Shown piece after piece: positions 12,301-23,176 of a stretch of DNA of 64,000 nucleotides. The notes under the pieces were generated by a model, which was given only the letters and a program-made list of their open reading frames with translations, made no database searches and had not been told where the DNA came from. A program made the translations under genes and the position numbers. Source of the stretch: Setoptus koraiensis. Lineage: Eukaryota > Arthropoda. The DNA lies in the NCBI GenBank assembly GCA_048013815.1, contig CM106585.1, forward strand, positions 9,920,001 through 9,984,000, given 5' to 3'. Within the stretch, counting starts at the first letter, position 1, and each line of letters begins with the position of its first letter.

Positions 12301-15300
12301 ATTTAAAACTGCAACAAATCACAGTGATTCGTATATCGAGAGCATTGTGAACAATTATTTGGAGATTATCAACGAAGAGAGAACGCCACGAATAGATGCA
12401 TTTCTACTGTCACAATTGAGAGACTTCGAAATGTTCGTCGGTCACACGTCACAGTCATCATTGGCGGATAACAATTATTTGGCCAAGCAGCGCAAAAGGA
12501 ATAAATTGTTGAAATTGAGATGGCACAACAAGCTGGATCACGCAATCCGATTCAATCACAGAGAACTTGACATTTTTTCTGCCACTGTATCTGGCGGACA
12601 GAGCGCCCTTTCCGGTTTGGGCCAAGCCAGTGCCAGTCGGGCCGAATTAGAGTCCAGTGGCCAGTTGGAGCACAATAGTGATGACGCAACCAAAGCGGCA
12701 CAACAAGAGCAGCAGCAGCAGCCGCTTTTGGCCGAAATAAAATGTCGCAAGGCGCTCAATTACATCAGACAATTGGAATGTCAACTGGAGCGATGTTTAG
12801 AGGCGAACAATAGACAATTGTTGGCTCAGAAACCGATAAGATATAGCGAACTAATTAGAGAGCAAAATCTCACTGATTCATTGAAGAGATTGCGCATATC
12901 AATGGTGCAACTAATTATGGTTGCCCTGGCGCCCATGAGAGTCATCTTTAATCAGCGCTCCGTGCACAGGCCCCTGTTGCCCCAGAGACGTTATCGTGGG
13001 GGCTCGCACTACAACAGAAAACTGCTCGATTGGGGTCACATCAACGAGTCGTTTTTGTCCGACCGAAGCGCTTCCGTGTTCGAAATGACCGCAGCTACTG
13101 GGCACACGCATGACGGCCCGTTGGGCAATTATCCGCGCCGATTAGAATCGTCGCTGACGGGCCGACGTATGGATACGTCGGCGCGGCGCCTCATAGTGAC
13201 CATAATGAACGCCCGAAATGTGCCCATGAGGGCGCAGTATTTGCAGCGTAACCCGCCCGTGCCCTATTACGGCGATTACCCGTACGACAGACTGAGCCCG
13301 AGGCAACAGGTGATCACATCGTCCATTGTCAATGGTGCAAACAAACAGCAGCACCAATCGAGCGACCATTACCCGTTGCTGCCCATGGGCGCGTCTGCGG
13401 TGGCCAACGGTGGCGTCCATCACGACATAAGCGAGCTCGACGTGACCCCGTGCAGTTACGTCGAGGTGGCGCTGCAGAAGAATTCACGCCAGACCAACCT
13501 CGTTGTTGGAGTGAATCCCACTTGGAACGAGACAATCGCCTTGCCAATAATATCCGGCAGTTGCCAGCAATTGCAGGCAGAAAATGACGGCCTGACGAGA
13601 CGGGACAATCAACATCGAGCAAGCAACGGTTTGCAAAAGAAATCGTCGTCACTAGCCTATCTCGTTGCCAGCGACGACACCAGCAACAACCACTCGATCA
13701 AGGGCGCCCCAATGGGGCCCATAAGACACGACGAGCACGTGTACATAAACCTGTACGATTATCAGCTGATCAATGTGTCAGCTGGCTTCGATGGCGCTCA
13801 TCACCTGACGGGGGCAGCCGCTGCGGGGCCCGTCAGTGCAGCAGCGGCATCTCAGTTGCACAAACAGGAAGTTGGCGTTGGTCCCCAGCATGTCGTGTCT
13901 AGCCAGCAGAACGTGGAGAGGCGCTTGCTGGGCTCCATTCGTTTGCCGCTGACCACGCTGTATATGAATGGCAAAATTGAGGGCACGTTCGCTCTGAAGC
14001 AGCCACTGATGCTGCCCGTGGATCAGCATCCGGCCATGCAGTTACTTGTGAGCAATGCCAACAAACAGCCAGCGGCTGTCCACAACAACGACCGCGGGCC
14101 CCTGACCGGAAATTCGTCGGGCCTGATGCCCGTGGCGACCAATCATCAGCTTATGACAATCAGTCAGCAGCAGTTTGGGCGCGCCAGTGTCGCTGACACT
14201 TGCTGCTATTTGACCTTCTTCATCACCATTGAGCCGCGCGTTTGTTTGCCGCCAACAATTGTCGAGTATCCCTTCGACACAATGGAGAGCAAACAAATGA
14301 TGCAATACGTGCGCAACTGGCAATGCTCGTTCACTTTGTATACGGTGCTCAGTAATTGGTCGTCTGAGCCCGCAGTTAACAACAACAACAACAACAAGTT
14401 GTCAGCAACGAGAGGCAAACAACATTTCGGGCAGTCAGTGTCGGGCAGTGGTCAGTTGTCGCGGCCAACGGCGGCCCAGGTGAAATGGACGAAACCCGGC
14501 AACGTCAGGGGCAACATCTATCGGCGCAACATCAGAACGATGGCCATCAACGGTGCTGGTCGGTATGCGCTGCTGACGCGCTTTATCAAGCCCATGAAAC
14601 CGCCAGAAAGTCTGACAAAACAAATTGAACGCAACGGTCAGCATAGTGAGCACCATTTGCTGAATGAAAAATTGACAATTATGGCCCGATTGAGCCGCTT
14701 CGTTTCGTTGCTGTGCCCAATTCGCGAGGGCTCCTTCTCTAACAGATCCATAGGATCCAATGTGCTGTTTGATTGCGGCCAGCTGATCAACAAATCGCTG
14801 GGCGGCATAGAGGAGAAGGCCATCCTATTGTGCAATTATTTTCTCTACCTGGGCAAATGTTGTGCTCTGCTGCTGGGCACGGCCATACCGGACGGCAAAA
14901 CCGCTTACGTAATAGTGTGGGAGGTTGCCGAAGAAACAACTGGTGGCCTCTCGGTGACCACAAACGCAACTCTAAACAGTGACAGTTCGGCAACTACCCA
15001 ACTTCCGGTTCGTGATGCAACTTCGTCCGCTTCTTCTGAGCCGGCCACAAGCAACAATCCGTCGTCTTTAGTGATGTCACCCGGCGTGACAGCAACCGAT
15101 CTTTTGTTACTGTTGCCCACTAGAATACACTCCAGACAGGTGTACCTGTGGAGCGTGACCGATGGCAAAGTTTATGCGGCCGGCCAGCAGCATCAACCGT
15201 TGACGAGCGTCGGCTGTATAGTTACCAGTGACAACATTTATGCAAATATCCAATCAGAGGACCATCCGAACAAGATTCACTATGACCTGAGAGAGGCCAC

Positions 15301-16018
15301 TAAATGGTGTCCATTGTTCACTGGAGGTGGCGCCATCAGAACCAAAACGGCAACCATCAACACGGCTATATTTGGTGCGAGAAGCTCGCCAGCGCCCAGA
15401 CAAACAATGACTGGCAATGAGGCTTTTCAAGACACCAACACAGGTTATTCGTTGCAGCCGCCCGATGACAGTTTGAATTATTCTTTTGTCGAGCCGGATT
15501 ATTGTCGTTTGCTGCACAATCTCATTGATGGCACAATAAAGGATTGTTTGATTAAATGGCGCAAGAATGCGCCCACCTTCTTCAATAGGTCAGTGGCCTC
15601 CATCATAAGCGATTGGTTGGTGCACTTCGAGAGCGACCCCTATCTCGTTGGCCATTTGTTCGAGGGCACACAAACAACGAACAGTTCCCTGTTTTATCAG
15701 CACAATTACAACAATCTGCACAACAATGAGCCTCTAAACGGACAAGCCAGCCAGCATAACATGAGCCAACACAGTATAAGCCAACAGTTGGCCCCAATAG
15801 CCAGCAAATATAAGATTATCGGTTCACCGATGAACTTCAGCTACACGAGAATGGACAATATTGTTCAGTTGCTGTACTCGACCGGCATTCATCACCAGAG
15901 TTCGAGCAACAAGTCACAACAATTCTCCGTGTCCGTTTACATAAAACCCTATCCCGCGGGCCTCATATCCGTTTGGTTGTGCGTGCTGGCCCTGGTGCCC
16001 CGCCAGGCGCCCGGCTAG
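9374..16018 (+). CDS. CC2D2A: CC2D2A-like coiled-coil and C2 domain protein (ciliary transition zone), intronless
   Basis: A single exon of 2214 codons; human CC2D2A is about 1600. The start is the ATG at 9374 in the good context CAAAATGGA. In the known family this is a structural part of the MKS module at the ciliary transition zone, working with B9-domain proteins. Residues 1-1250 are charged and partly helical. A C2 domain starts near residue 1269 (RRLIVTIMNARNVP) and runs to about 1540 with large low-complexity insertions. The diagnostic C-terminal inactive transglutaminase-like region follows: ILLCNYFLYLGKCC near 1818, GTAIPDGKTAYVIVWE, VGCIVTSDNIYANIQ near 1947, and an ending with YSTGIH and VSVYIKPYPAGLISVW. 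These match the family in order and spacing. The extra length is Gln/Asn/Ser-rich and alanine-rich linker. In an arthropod, expression would be expected in ciliated sensory neurons and, where flagellate, sperm (inference). Confidence 0.9.
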   Translation: MDDFHSTLRRLLDRTDSAPFTKSKSDLVDSDEIAIISEPTSASILSHPDRVSTSIGSDGWSMQNSVENAANKGFVEGQVSLQEKFFEQRKDRKVDLLRRLLEEDDAKSASVEPVVLAKDDDNGQKEAPFGATDTKETSSSRGSPSASEEPNVDDFPHGNGSKMSEPKQFISSQISKLDSVEFFFRNDATLSVRKQSRDNSNIESAAMGESLAALDQVLDELGRKNKIELRSHMKVNHYNIHSPAQDEALYLCYNSGADPTNSDSPFKVFALSNDNIEQAANQQESNEVLKLRSSLQHSKVYHNDNYANDKNLARLVNRLIREGNHEKMLNIDNNASELKLIDRHCSDQTAIGYHKSMYANNDSSATDMDNLISKKALEYVDLSRVFGLIREPVARWHADGRVKGRTRLINMTDGNSLKLTETKFNGHNKRKDSITLNVNRLTFDNHPLMIEESRLTNELIRMKESIVCPDNHNKITVDDIVRSSTNYIQHIDGIESLSKNHNNNVTNIIERHNELITDTFNCIAKYVLETNTLREHRMRAVEKAKLLARVRHEQQFVSTSIRLLEAQPLTRFENENDQKKMTHLLNLFNNLIDALSKAKSLFENSQERIDDSSDGNNVGAIVHNIDSGMKTIEKLLPDEAERTAESETDKQQLLLLDDGRLVGESRLLDKVFCFIDDNMNGNNNNNSYITGDDDAILSEEEKNRRKRIRSERYKLRLDIFVVGNGTTTKLLAYSTSFQPMNLNFCIDFSDSASCSCEIPLLFANQRIALSLIRATTSNNGVNLSTRWQETEETLLVNMDSLTESLSKYSNDDGWTNLPFRYTKNRASQREAARDNSSALNSLNLFVNRLFSSMQQTINWGSSSASTNNSNSGSDESGAATGSEQLEKVFSGQVRMCYSDNSHVGIWSGKGQSNQVYNQFIQQLHQRALDDNLINRSGNSIFWLAKMPQFQLDAMKEQLLHADTIKLVELIIEQWQKFKTATNHSDSYIESIVNNYLEIINEERTPRIDAFLLSQLRDFEMFVGHTSQSSLADNNYLAKQRKRNKLLKLRWHNKLDHAIRFNHRELDIFSATVSGGQSALSGLGQASASRAELESSGQLEHNSDDATKAAQQEQQQQPLLAEIKCRKALNYIRQLECQLERCLEANNRQLLAQKPIRYSELIREQNLTDSLKRLRISMVQLIMVALAPMRVIFNQRSVHRPLLPQRRYRGGSHYNRKLLDWGHINESFLSDRSASVFEMTAATGHTHDGPLGNYPRRLESSLTGRRMDTSARRLIVTIMNARNVPMRAQYLQRNPPVPYYGDYPYDRLSPRQQVITSSIVNGANKQQHQSSDHYPLLPMGASAVANGGVHHDISELDVTPCSYVEVALQKNSRQTNLVVGVNPTWNETIALPIISGSCQQLQAENDGLTRRDNQHRASNGLQKKSSSLAYLVASDDTSNNHSIKGAPMGPIRHDEHVYINLYDYQLINVSAGFDGAHHLTGAAAAGPVSAAAASQLHKQEVGVGPQHVVSSQQNVERRLLGSIRLPLTTLYMNGKIEGTFALKQPLMLPVDQHPAMQLLVSNANKQPAAVHNNDRGPLTGNSSGLMPVATNHQLMTISQQQFGRASVADTCCYLTFFITIEPRVCLPPTIVEYPFDTMESKQMMQYVRNWQCSFTLYTVLSNWSSEPAVNNNNNNKLSATRGKQHFGQSVSGSGQLSRPTAAQVKWTKPGNVRGNIYRRNIRTMAINGAGRYALLTRFIKPMKPPESLTKQIERNGQHSEHHLLNEKLTIMARLSRFVSLLCPIREGSFSNRSIGSNVLFDCGQLINKSLGGIEEKAILLCNYFLYLGKCCALLLGTAIPDGKTAYVIVWEVAEETTGGLSVTTNATLNSDSSATTQLPVRDATSSASSEPATSNNPSSLVMSPGVTATDLLLLLPTRIHSRQVYLWSVTDGKVYAAGQQHQPLTSVGCIVTSDNIYANIQSEDHPNKIHYDLREATKWCPLFTGGGAIRTKTATINTAIFGARSSPAPRQTMTGNEAFQDTNTGYSLQPPDDSLNYSFVEPDYCRLLHNLIDGTIKDCLIKWRKNAPTFFNRSVASIISDWLVHFESDPYLVGHLFEGTQTTNSSLFYQHNYNNLHNNEPLNGQASQHNMSQHSISQQLAPIASKYKIIGSPMNFSYTRMDNIVQLLYSTGIHHQSSSNKSQQFSVSVYIKPYPAGLISVWLCVLALVPRQAPG

Positions 16019-16688
16019 CCATTAGATGGCCATTGTCTTTGTGTCCTCCCACATTTCGGCCCCAACAGAGATTCGTCACTATGTGTGGTTGAAAAATTCG
16101 CAACAGCAAAATAAAAAACTACCGAGTGCGTGCAAAAGATAACCGATCAATGGGTGTCATTTTGTTTCATTTTCAACCAACTTTTTGGAAATCATTTCGT
16201 GATCGATGACACGAAGTGCTCGATGGAGCCGATATTGACACGGGGTTTCGATTTCACACAAATTCTGTTCTATGCAAGTTTCGATGCACAAATTTTCCCA
16301 GTTTGATTGACATTTTTTGCAGTTGTCGAAATAAACTACGCACGCGGAAAAACCCGATCCAGGGTGATAGCGGAGACACTAAAGGCCGAGGAACAATGGG
16401 CAATCTGATGGCGATAACGGTAAATTTCCTAGTGATTGTGAGCGTTGCTCACTATCGCAAGCAACAGATCTGCATTGACACCCCGTCTGCTGACCATAAG
16501 GCTTGTGGTCAGCAGGTTTAACTTCAGCGATAGTGGTGGGCATACGCCAGCACCGGAACATATGAGCGCTCACTAATCCGACTGGTGCGTCGGCCCGACA
16601 CGCGTTGCACAAAATATGCAAATTTTTGTGCGTATATTGGTGCTTCGTTGTTGCAACTGATTGATATTTGAAAAACAAGCGGAAAACA
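16019..16688. other. Intergenic: CC2D2A 3' UTR and F-box gene upstream region
   Basis: It holds a poly(A) signal at 16110-16115 and otherwise unremarkable sequence leading to the F-box gene. No TATA box stands out. Confidence 0.5.
16110..16115 (+). terminator. Poly(A) signal AATAAA for CC2D2A
   Basis: AATAAA in an A-rich context, 92 bases after the stop codon. Confidence 0.65.
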
Positions 16689-17510
16689 ATGGACAAATTA
16701 CCCAACGAACTGTGGCTGATGGTCATAAGCCGTTTGGACAACAGCAACGACTGTGGCCGTTTGTCAGCGGTCTGCAAGAGAATGAATTCGCTTGTCGGCG
16801 ATCATTTCAAAATACTGGAGAAACTCGACATCGTCCACCAGGAATCGCTTAATTATATCATAGGAAACAATTATTTTAGGAAATATAAGCACATCAGCAC
16901 CTTCGAACCGCTTTTCATGAAGCTCTCAAATCTGAGGGAGCTGAACCTCAGCGGGAATATTCACCAGAAGTGGGCATTTCCCACCGGGTCGCACCGCTTC
17001 TTAACGGACAATTGCCCGCTGTTGACCACTTTGGATTTGCACGCCATCCGATTCGCCCCTTGTGAGCTGTTTCTGCTCGTCACCAAGTGTCCCCGCTTAT
17101 CTACACTCAGGATTAGTTCTGTCTCAATGGAAAGCGAAGACGAGTTGATGAGGCTGTTGTCTGGGGTCCAGTCACGACTGCTCCGCCTTGTTGTATCATT
17201 CATGGGCCGCTGTATTTTCACCAATAAAAAATGTATCATGCAGAATTTGTCCATTTATATCAAACACGGATTATGGCCCAGAGATGTCCTAGATTTAATA
17301 TGTTCGTTCCCAAAACTCGAGCAGCTATTTGTCAATCTAGAATTTGACGATAATGCTAGAAGATCTCTCGACAGGATAATTGCCAGCTGCCCGAACCTCA
17401 AGAGTCTCACATTGCTCAGATATTACGACGATATTCCAGAGCTTGAGACGCCCAAAATCCATGTAGTCGAGCGGTTCAAGGACTATAGGGAATATGGTTT
17501 ATATTTCTGA
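16689..17510 (+). CDS. F-box protein with leucine-rich repeat-like C-terminus
   Basis: A single-exon ORF of 273 residues, starting at the first ATG in frame (16689). The N-terminal F-box of about 40 residues reads MDKLPNELWLMVISRL, then GRLSAVCKRM and LVGDHF. That is the pattern that binds Skp1 in SCF ubiquitin ligases. The remainder has irregular leucine-rich repeats (LRELNLSGN, CPLLTTLDLHAI, CPRLSTLRISS, FPKLEQLFV, CPNLKSLTLL), the usual substrate-binding part of FBXL-type proteins. The protein is short for the class. The substrate is unknown, and I cannot name an orthologue. The last residues (FKDYREYGLYF) are aromatic. It lies 670 bases after CC2D2A on the same strand, as a separate unit. 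Confidence 0.85.
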   Translation: MDKLPNELWLMVISRLDNSNDCGRLSAVCKRMNSLVGDHFKILEKLDIVHQESLNYIIGNNYFRKYKHISTFEPLFMKLSNLRELNLSGNIHQKWAFPTGSHRFLTDNCPLLTTLDLHAIRFAPCELFLLVTKCPRLSTLRISSVSMESEDELMRLLSGVQSRLLRLVVSFMGRCIFTNKKCIMQNLSIYIKHGLWPRDVLDLICSFPKLEQLFVNLEFDDNARRSLDRIIASCPNLKSLTLLRYYDDIPELETPKIHVVERFKDYREYGLYF

Positions 17511-18351
17511 CTCAAATTCTAATGGTTGCGCCCAACCATGAGCGTTTTTAAGCGTCTCTCGTTCTCGTGACGATATCCCAGATAATTTTTTGCAGATCCA
17601 TTAAAACACTGTCGATTTTCTTTATCAACTTCGACTCGTAATACTTTCGAACGCAACATTTCTTGTCTTTTTCCTTCGGAAAGGAGCCTAATCATCAGGC
17701 TAGGGTAAATCTGTCTCGAACCGAACTATTCCTGTGCATGGCAAAACCCTGAAATTTTTCTAACGAGTCATTCTTATTATTACGATGATGATGAGACGTA
17801 TTTGTAGTCACCGAAAAACCGAAATTCAACCCCTTTCCCTCATAATCACCGACTTCCACCAACTTGCACATAAGGACCGAAAAACGGGTGGTTTTTATGA
17901 AAAAGAGTAGCCCAAATTATAAAAAAAAGCTGCCCTGTTGAGGTATCCGAGAGTCGGTTGCTGAGCACTTGATCACTTGTGACATTTGTTAACTTCGGTC
18001 AGCCTAAGTCGCGCTGATATTTTGCTCTCCGCCGGAAAACGCGACAAAATCATCGATTCTTGAAGCATCCTGTATCAACTGTATATGATGTTTCGGAGGT
18101 ATCGAGTATCCCAAATAACGAAAAAAAAGCTAGGACGGCTGGGAGTTGGCTCAATCGGTGCCAGTGGCTCCGCTTCAGCGGCCTACCGTCCAGTGCTAAC
18201 AAACGAGCGCACTCAGTCGATGCTCCAACACAAAATACCAATGACATACAGTCAGTTCCTATGAAACATACTAACCCAGGGGTGTCTCCTCAACAAGTGA
18301 TCACTGAAGGACAGCCTAGTTGCTTTGCGGTGAGCATCTTGTTTTAGAATT

Positions 18352-18562
18352 ACCTGGTCTTTAAATTCTTCAAGTCTTCGATAAATTTTCGCTGAAAATG
18401 TTTTTAATTCTTCTCGAAGAACGTTGTTTTCTTCTCGAATGAGTTCAATAGTGCTCCGATCCATTTCTAAGGTCGCTACCTTGTCACCAAAATTATTTAA
18501 ATCGGTTCTCAATTTGTTAACTGAGCCTTTTCCGATGTATTGATATTTATGTTTGCTGGTCA
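18352..18562 (-). CDS. Possible exon with coiled-coil sequence
   Basis: A minus frame of about 70 codons with heptad-like spacing and high charge (LEMDRSTIELIREENN, LREELKTFSAKIYRRL, EEFKDQ), followed by a donor-like CAG/GTAATT. No ATG starts it. An acceptor-like CCAG lies just upstream, so it would be an internal exon or a remnant. The family is not recognised, and nothing nearby completes it. Confidence 0.3.
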
Positions 18563-18741
18563 ATTATCTGTTGGTCATATAATAATGAATTGTATTGATT
18601 TTGTCTCGACGATTGCTTATTTAATGTAAACTGAATTGTGACTTGTTGTATGAGCGTTGAATTGGTTTGTGTGGTTCTTCGCTTATTGATTTCAGTTTCC
18701 TTAGCTGATTACTTTGGTGTCAATTTCGTTGCTGTGAGTTA

Positions 18742-18960
18742 AGTACGAGAGTTTTTTGGATTTTTTTGGCATAGGCGTCCGACAAAGTTTTTGAACAAAT
18801 CGATCGCGACCATGCCAAATTTTTTCGCACGTTTAAATTTCGCATTAGAACGGAAAGTAGACACACCTTGGCCAGAGGATGGAGAGATGGTGGAAAGAGA
18901 AGACTGATGTCCGTCCGGAAGGGCTAGGTGACATGGGTTCACGAAGCATTCTGTTTCCAT
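18742..18960 (-). CDS. Possible small protein, 73 codons
   Basis: An ATG-initiated minus-strand frame at 18960 (METECFVNPCHLALPDG...), with a basic second half (KFKRAKKFGMVAIDLF) and a stop at 18742. It lies upstream of, and on the same strand as, the coiled-coil-like piece at 18352-18562, so the two could be parts of one transcript. I found no family resemblance. It could be chance. Confidence 0.2.
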
Positions 18961-19955
18961 CAATTGATGGCATGCCTAATGCACAATATCTATTGAGTAT
19001 ATTTACTATTATATTGCGGTATGATTTCTTACAGTGAGAACTCGAATAAATCAGAAATTGTTTGGATATCAGAATCGTTCAGAGCCTTGTGCATATATTT
19101 TATTTTATATTTATGAGTGACAGCACCTATTGGGGTTCCTTGCTAGACTTTTCGTTCAAATGAAGTTGGGAATCAATACTCGAGATGTAGTTTCGGTGCA
19201 ATAAGAGAATGGAGCGTCCGAAAAATCCTGAGCTTTCACCAAAACTTCATCTGATTGGTCTTATCATCTACGGAAATAAGCTGGCTATTCTCAGATGATT
19301 TGTGCCGATTTACGGAAAGCCGGCTCAGCGCACGTTTTGTTGGGCTCGTCATCATCTATCGTGGCCATAGCAAATTAATGGGCCCATTTTGTCAATGAGT
19401 GATGATGGTCTTGCCAGACAGCAGCACCGGCCTGTTTGATTAATGCCCTCGCAAAGCGGGCCCCATAACGTGTGTGCAAGGGCCGGATATTGATTCGATG
19501 AGATCAACCAACGGCCTTGCGATGAAACATTCTCAGGTGAAACAATGTCTAGATCTTTGTTGGTTTTTGTCGCGTGCTACGTGCAAAGAAGAAGACGTGA
19601 AGATCGCCTAACCGTTCGGAGAAAAACCGCTCAATCAGCTCGTAATCACCTGCTCGGCCGTGGGCCAATTGCGGTGCTAATTGTTGTTGGTTGGCGCCCA
19701 ACGCGTTGACCACGCCGCACCCATTGCGTAACGTTGGCGACCATCGAGCGCGTGCTGGCTGTTTAGAAATGCCCATTGCATCATCGGCAAGATAAACAAC
19801 GCGCCGAGCATAAATAAACAAGTGCAAATAATCAGAGTTTGCTGGCTCAATCTTGCGCCTCAATTGGCATATTTAGAGAGTTCAGTTATCATTGGAAGCA
19901 ACTGTAAATATCTGGTTGTTTGCGCACCACCGAGCCATAGACAGGCGCGGATAGA

Positions 19956-19988
19956 GGCCAGCGAGTGGCCAGCGAGTGGCCAGCGAGT
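19956..19988. repeat. Tandem repeat, unit GCGAGTGGCCA
   Basis: Three near-perfect copies of an 11-base unit, inside the GC-rich domain. Confidence 0.7.
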
Positions 19989-21826
19989 GGCGTTCATTAA
20001 TGGTGTTGCGTGCTCGAGCGTTCGGGCCGGCCAAAGGTCATAATTGGCCCGGCAATTGTAATTGCTGTGATTGCAATTGGCGGTGCCCGGCCGCCGGCCA
20101 ACTGAGTGTGCATTGCTTGGCCATTTTGCTAGGTCATTAGCGAGTTGAGCAGTCTGTGGCGGCGCTGCCATCGAGCGTTGCAATCATTAAGTCGCACGAG
20201 TTAAATTGACAGTCATTTTAGTCATTTGGGGCCGCCACTGGCTTCAGCTGTGGGCCGCTAGGTGCGCGCCGCAGAGGCCCCAGTTTGTTGCTGCGTCGGA
20301 ACTGTTTGCATTGGCCAGCAATTGGACAGCAACAGCAACAACAGCAGCAGCCAGTGGCGCTGCAATTGGTGCAAAAAGCTCGCTCGGACAGCCTGAAAAT
20401 GAAACTAAAACTGGCCATTTTCAGCCACTTTTATCCGGCGCACGAGCTGGCTCGCCAACGAGCCAGCGGGTCGGCGCTACAAACCGCTAACTATCACTAA
20501 TGTTGGACGCTAATGGCAAACAACATGGCGAGTCAGAAAGACAAATCGCTGGCGCGAGTTGCACAGTTATACACACGATCGCAGCTACACACTATATTGA
20601 TCACTATATAATTACGTTGCTCAACCGTTGTTCAACAGCAACAGCAGCAGCAACAACAATGAGCGCCGTTGTTACATAACCGCTGTTAAGTGAGGAATGA
20701 GTGAGTGAAGAGTGAAAATATCCAGTCCGTCCCACTCGCGTTCGGTCCCGTTCGGTGCCTCGGTGGGCCGGCGCCGCCGAGGGCCCCAGTAAAGAGCGGG
20801 CCATTGTAGTTGCACTGGGCGGCTTGCCGTCGCAGCGCTGGCCAGTGCGCGGCGGCGAGCCCCATTGTTTGCGCCAAACAACGCCAAAGTGCGCCCACGC
20901 GGCCCAACTTGTTAGACAGAACTCAATCGGGGCCCCGGACAAATCGCTCGCCAGCCAATATTAATTCCAGTCGTTATTTGCAATTGATGTTGTACAGTGA
21001 TCAAGTGGGTGGCTCGCCGCTCTTGTCAGGCCCGCCAACTGACCAGTGTTTGCTAATAAGCACAGATTGACTTCATTACTACCTCGGGCCTCGCAGCATT
21101 TTCATTTGCTGCTGCCCTTATCTCACTACTCATCTGTCTATCTGGGCAAATCCGCCGCGCCAAGCCAACTGAACGAGCGCCCTGTCCGCCCAGTCCCAAC
21201 AAATTGCGCAATCCACCTAGCCATCAGCGGCCAAGCCGAGCATCATTTATTTATATTACGAGGCAGCCTAGTTACACCGGCGGCCACAACAAAACCGGCG
21301 CTGGCCAACACAAAGAATGCGCTCATGAATAGCGGCGCACAGCTACCCGGCCCCTCGCCGGTCAGCGGGTAGCCCGGCGGATTGTGCCGATTGTCTCTGG
21401 CAGCATGTCGGGTTGCCAGTAATGTACAGATACGACAAGTAACACCGCAGTGAGGAGTGACCGCTGGCACGGAGGCACAAAAATTGGGCGTGCTCATAAC
21501 AACAAATCAGCGCTCGCTTAGCTTTGGCGTCTCGCCGGCATTGTTGCCACTGCCGCCGGGCGCCCGCATTGGGCCCGCATTAACCATCATAACCATTGAT
21601 AAGTGCGGCGGGCCGCCGCTCGCCAGTAGCAAACTGTCCCATGGGCCGGCACAATGGAAAGCGTGGGCACTCTAACAACGACCAAAATGATTTCTCTTTG
21701 CGGGGGCGGCCCCCCGCTCCCCTCCCCGAAAATACTTGTTTCGTTGCGAAGCCATACTTGTTGTTGTTGTTTAGCAGTGGAACGTATTTAGGCCACACAA
21801 GCTAACGGCAACTGGGTGCTCAGTTG

Positions 21827-21861
21827 GTAAAAAGTGGGCCTGACGGGGCCCCACTTTTTAC
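21827..21861. repeat. Inverted repeat / hairpin
   Basis: Arms GTAAAAAGTGGG (21827-21838) and CCCACTTTTTAC (21850-21861) are perfect 12-base complements around an 11-base loop that contains GGGCCC-type bases. Confidence 0.75.
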
Positions 21862-22244
21862 ATAGAACACAATGCTCGATGTTGGTCGTTAGATGATGGC
21901 CCAAGATCAATAAGTTGCACAATTCAGTGCCCAGTCGATGGGCCCTCGAGAGCTTGCCGGCAAATTGCAAGTGCTGGGCCCCACTAGTAGCGAGCGGCAA
22001 TTTATGACAATCAAGTGCCGCAAGGTGGCAGGGCCGCCGTGAAGCGCCGCGCAACGGATGCAACCCAAATTGGATGGGGCCTCATTTTGGAATTGGGCCC
22101 CTTCGATTAGGCCCGTCGCCGGGGCGCGGGTGAGCGCGTGCACCAGCACGCCGGCCCAGAAATCATATATCATTTATTTGAGCATTGCGCCACAGGTTTG
22201 TCAGTTTGGCTGGCTGTTTTCCGTTGCAACTAGCGGAAAGAGCA

Positions 22245-22345
22245 ACTCGGCTTGCACTCGGCTTGCACTCGGGGGCCCCGAGCGGCTCCAGTCGGTGCAA
22301 GTCGGCACAAGTCGTTGCGAGTCGTTGCGAGTCGCTGCGAGTGAA
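22245..22345. repeat. Short tandem repeats around (GTTGCGAGTC)n
   Basis: GGCTTGCACTC repeats twice, then several diverged copies of a 10-base unit (GTCGGTGCAA, GTCGTTGCGA, GTCGCTGCGA). Confidence 0.65.
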
Positions 22346-22669
22346 AGATGATGTCAAGGGGCCCCTCGAGTGGATTCAATTAACGGGCCGGCCCGTCGGC
22401 CGGTTGTGCCGTTTCGGGGACCGTTCGGTCGATTATGGCGGCGCGCTGCTCCATTGAAAATTATTATTTATTTTATTTTATCATCATTGGCCGACCGAAG
22501 CGGCGGCTTGTGATTGCTCGGGCGCCCAGCAGCCGTGCCCCATAAACATGGGCGCGTAATATATTATACAAAGTGACTGTCACTATAGATTATGGTGGCC
22601 ACTATGTATGCGGCGCCCGGCGTCAGTCGCCGCAATGGGTCGCTATTTGCGCCGTTTGCGCGCATGTTT

Positions 22670-22742
22670 CGCTGGCAAGCTAGCGGGCTGGCGAGTTGGC
22701 AGGCTGGCAAGCTAGCGGGCTGGCGAGCTGGCAACGGAGCAA
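22670..22742. repeat. Tandem repeat of GCTGGCAAGCTAGCGG-like unit
   Basis: A unit of about 32 bases (GGCAAGCTAGCGGGCTGGCG plus linker) is present twice, followed by partial copies and (CAACGGAG)2. Confidence 0.65.
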
Positions 22743-23130
22743 CGGAGCGACGGACTACAAGAGTGCAAGCCGGACTGGCAAGCCAAACCACAAAACACCA
22801 ACAGAAATTGCATTGTCAATAATAAATTATCGATTTGTCGTCATTTCCTCTGTCTGTTTTGCTGGGCTTGGGCCCTTGTTGCTCGCAAATCGAGAGCGAG
22901 GCCCGCAAATCGGGACAGCTCGCTGTGCGGGCGCACAACGGCAAACAACGGATCGCGCCCCAAACAGCATTGGGGCCCAGCGACGACCACGGCGACGACA
23001 GCGAACCACATCGACGGCAAGCAACAATCCCGTTAGTCGAGCAAACAACAAATCTATTTTGTCGCTGTTGTCCACATATGCGGTGCCACGGATAATAAGT
23101 AAGTGGCAGTGTGTGTGCAAACTCGCCGGC

Positions 23131-23131
<1 letters not shown>

Positions 23132-23162
<31 letters not shown>

Positions 23163-23176
23163 CGACAACGACAACG
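23132..23176. repeat. (GAC)n / (AAC)n microsatellite
   Basis: A run of GAC and AAC triplets. It produces spurious poly-Asp and poly-Val frames on the two strands. Confidence 0.9.

Larger units (their letters stand above)
17511..19559. other. Gene-poor stretch after the F-box gene
   Basis: AT-leaning DNA with two short minus-strand coding-like pieces, listed separately at 18352-18562 and 18742-18960. Similar A-rich tracts ending in AAAAAAAAGCT recur near 17925 and 18130. No transposon ends or transposase fragments were recognised. Confidence 0.4.

Noticed and set aside
16216-16521. Frame upstream of the F-box gene
   Set aside because: Weak coding texture, a non-ATG start, and it overlaps the likely leader of the F-box gene.
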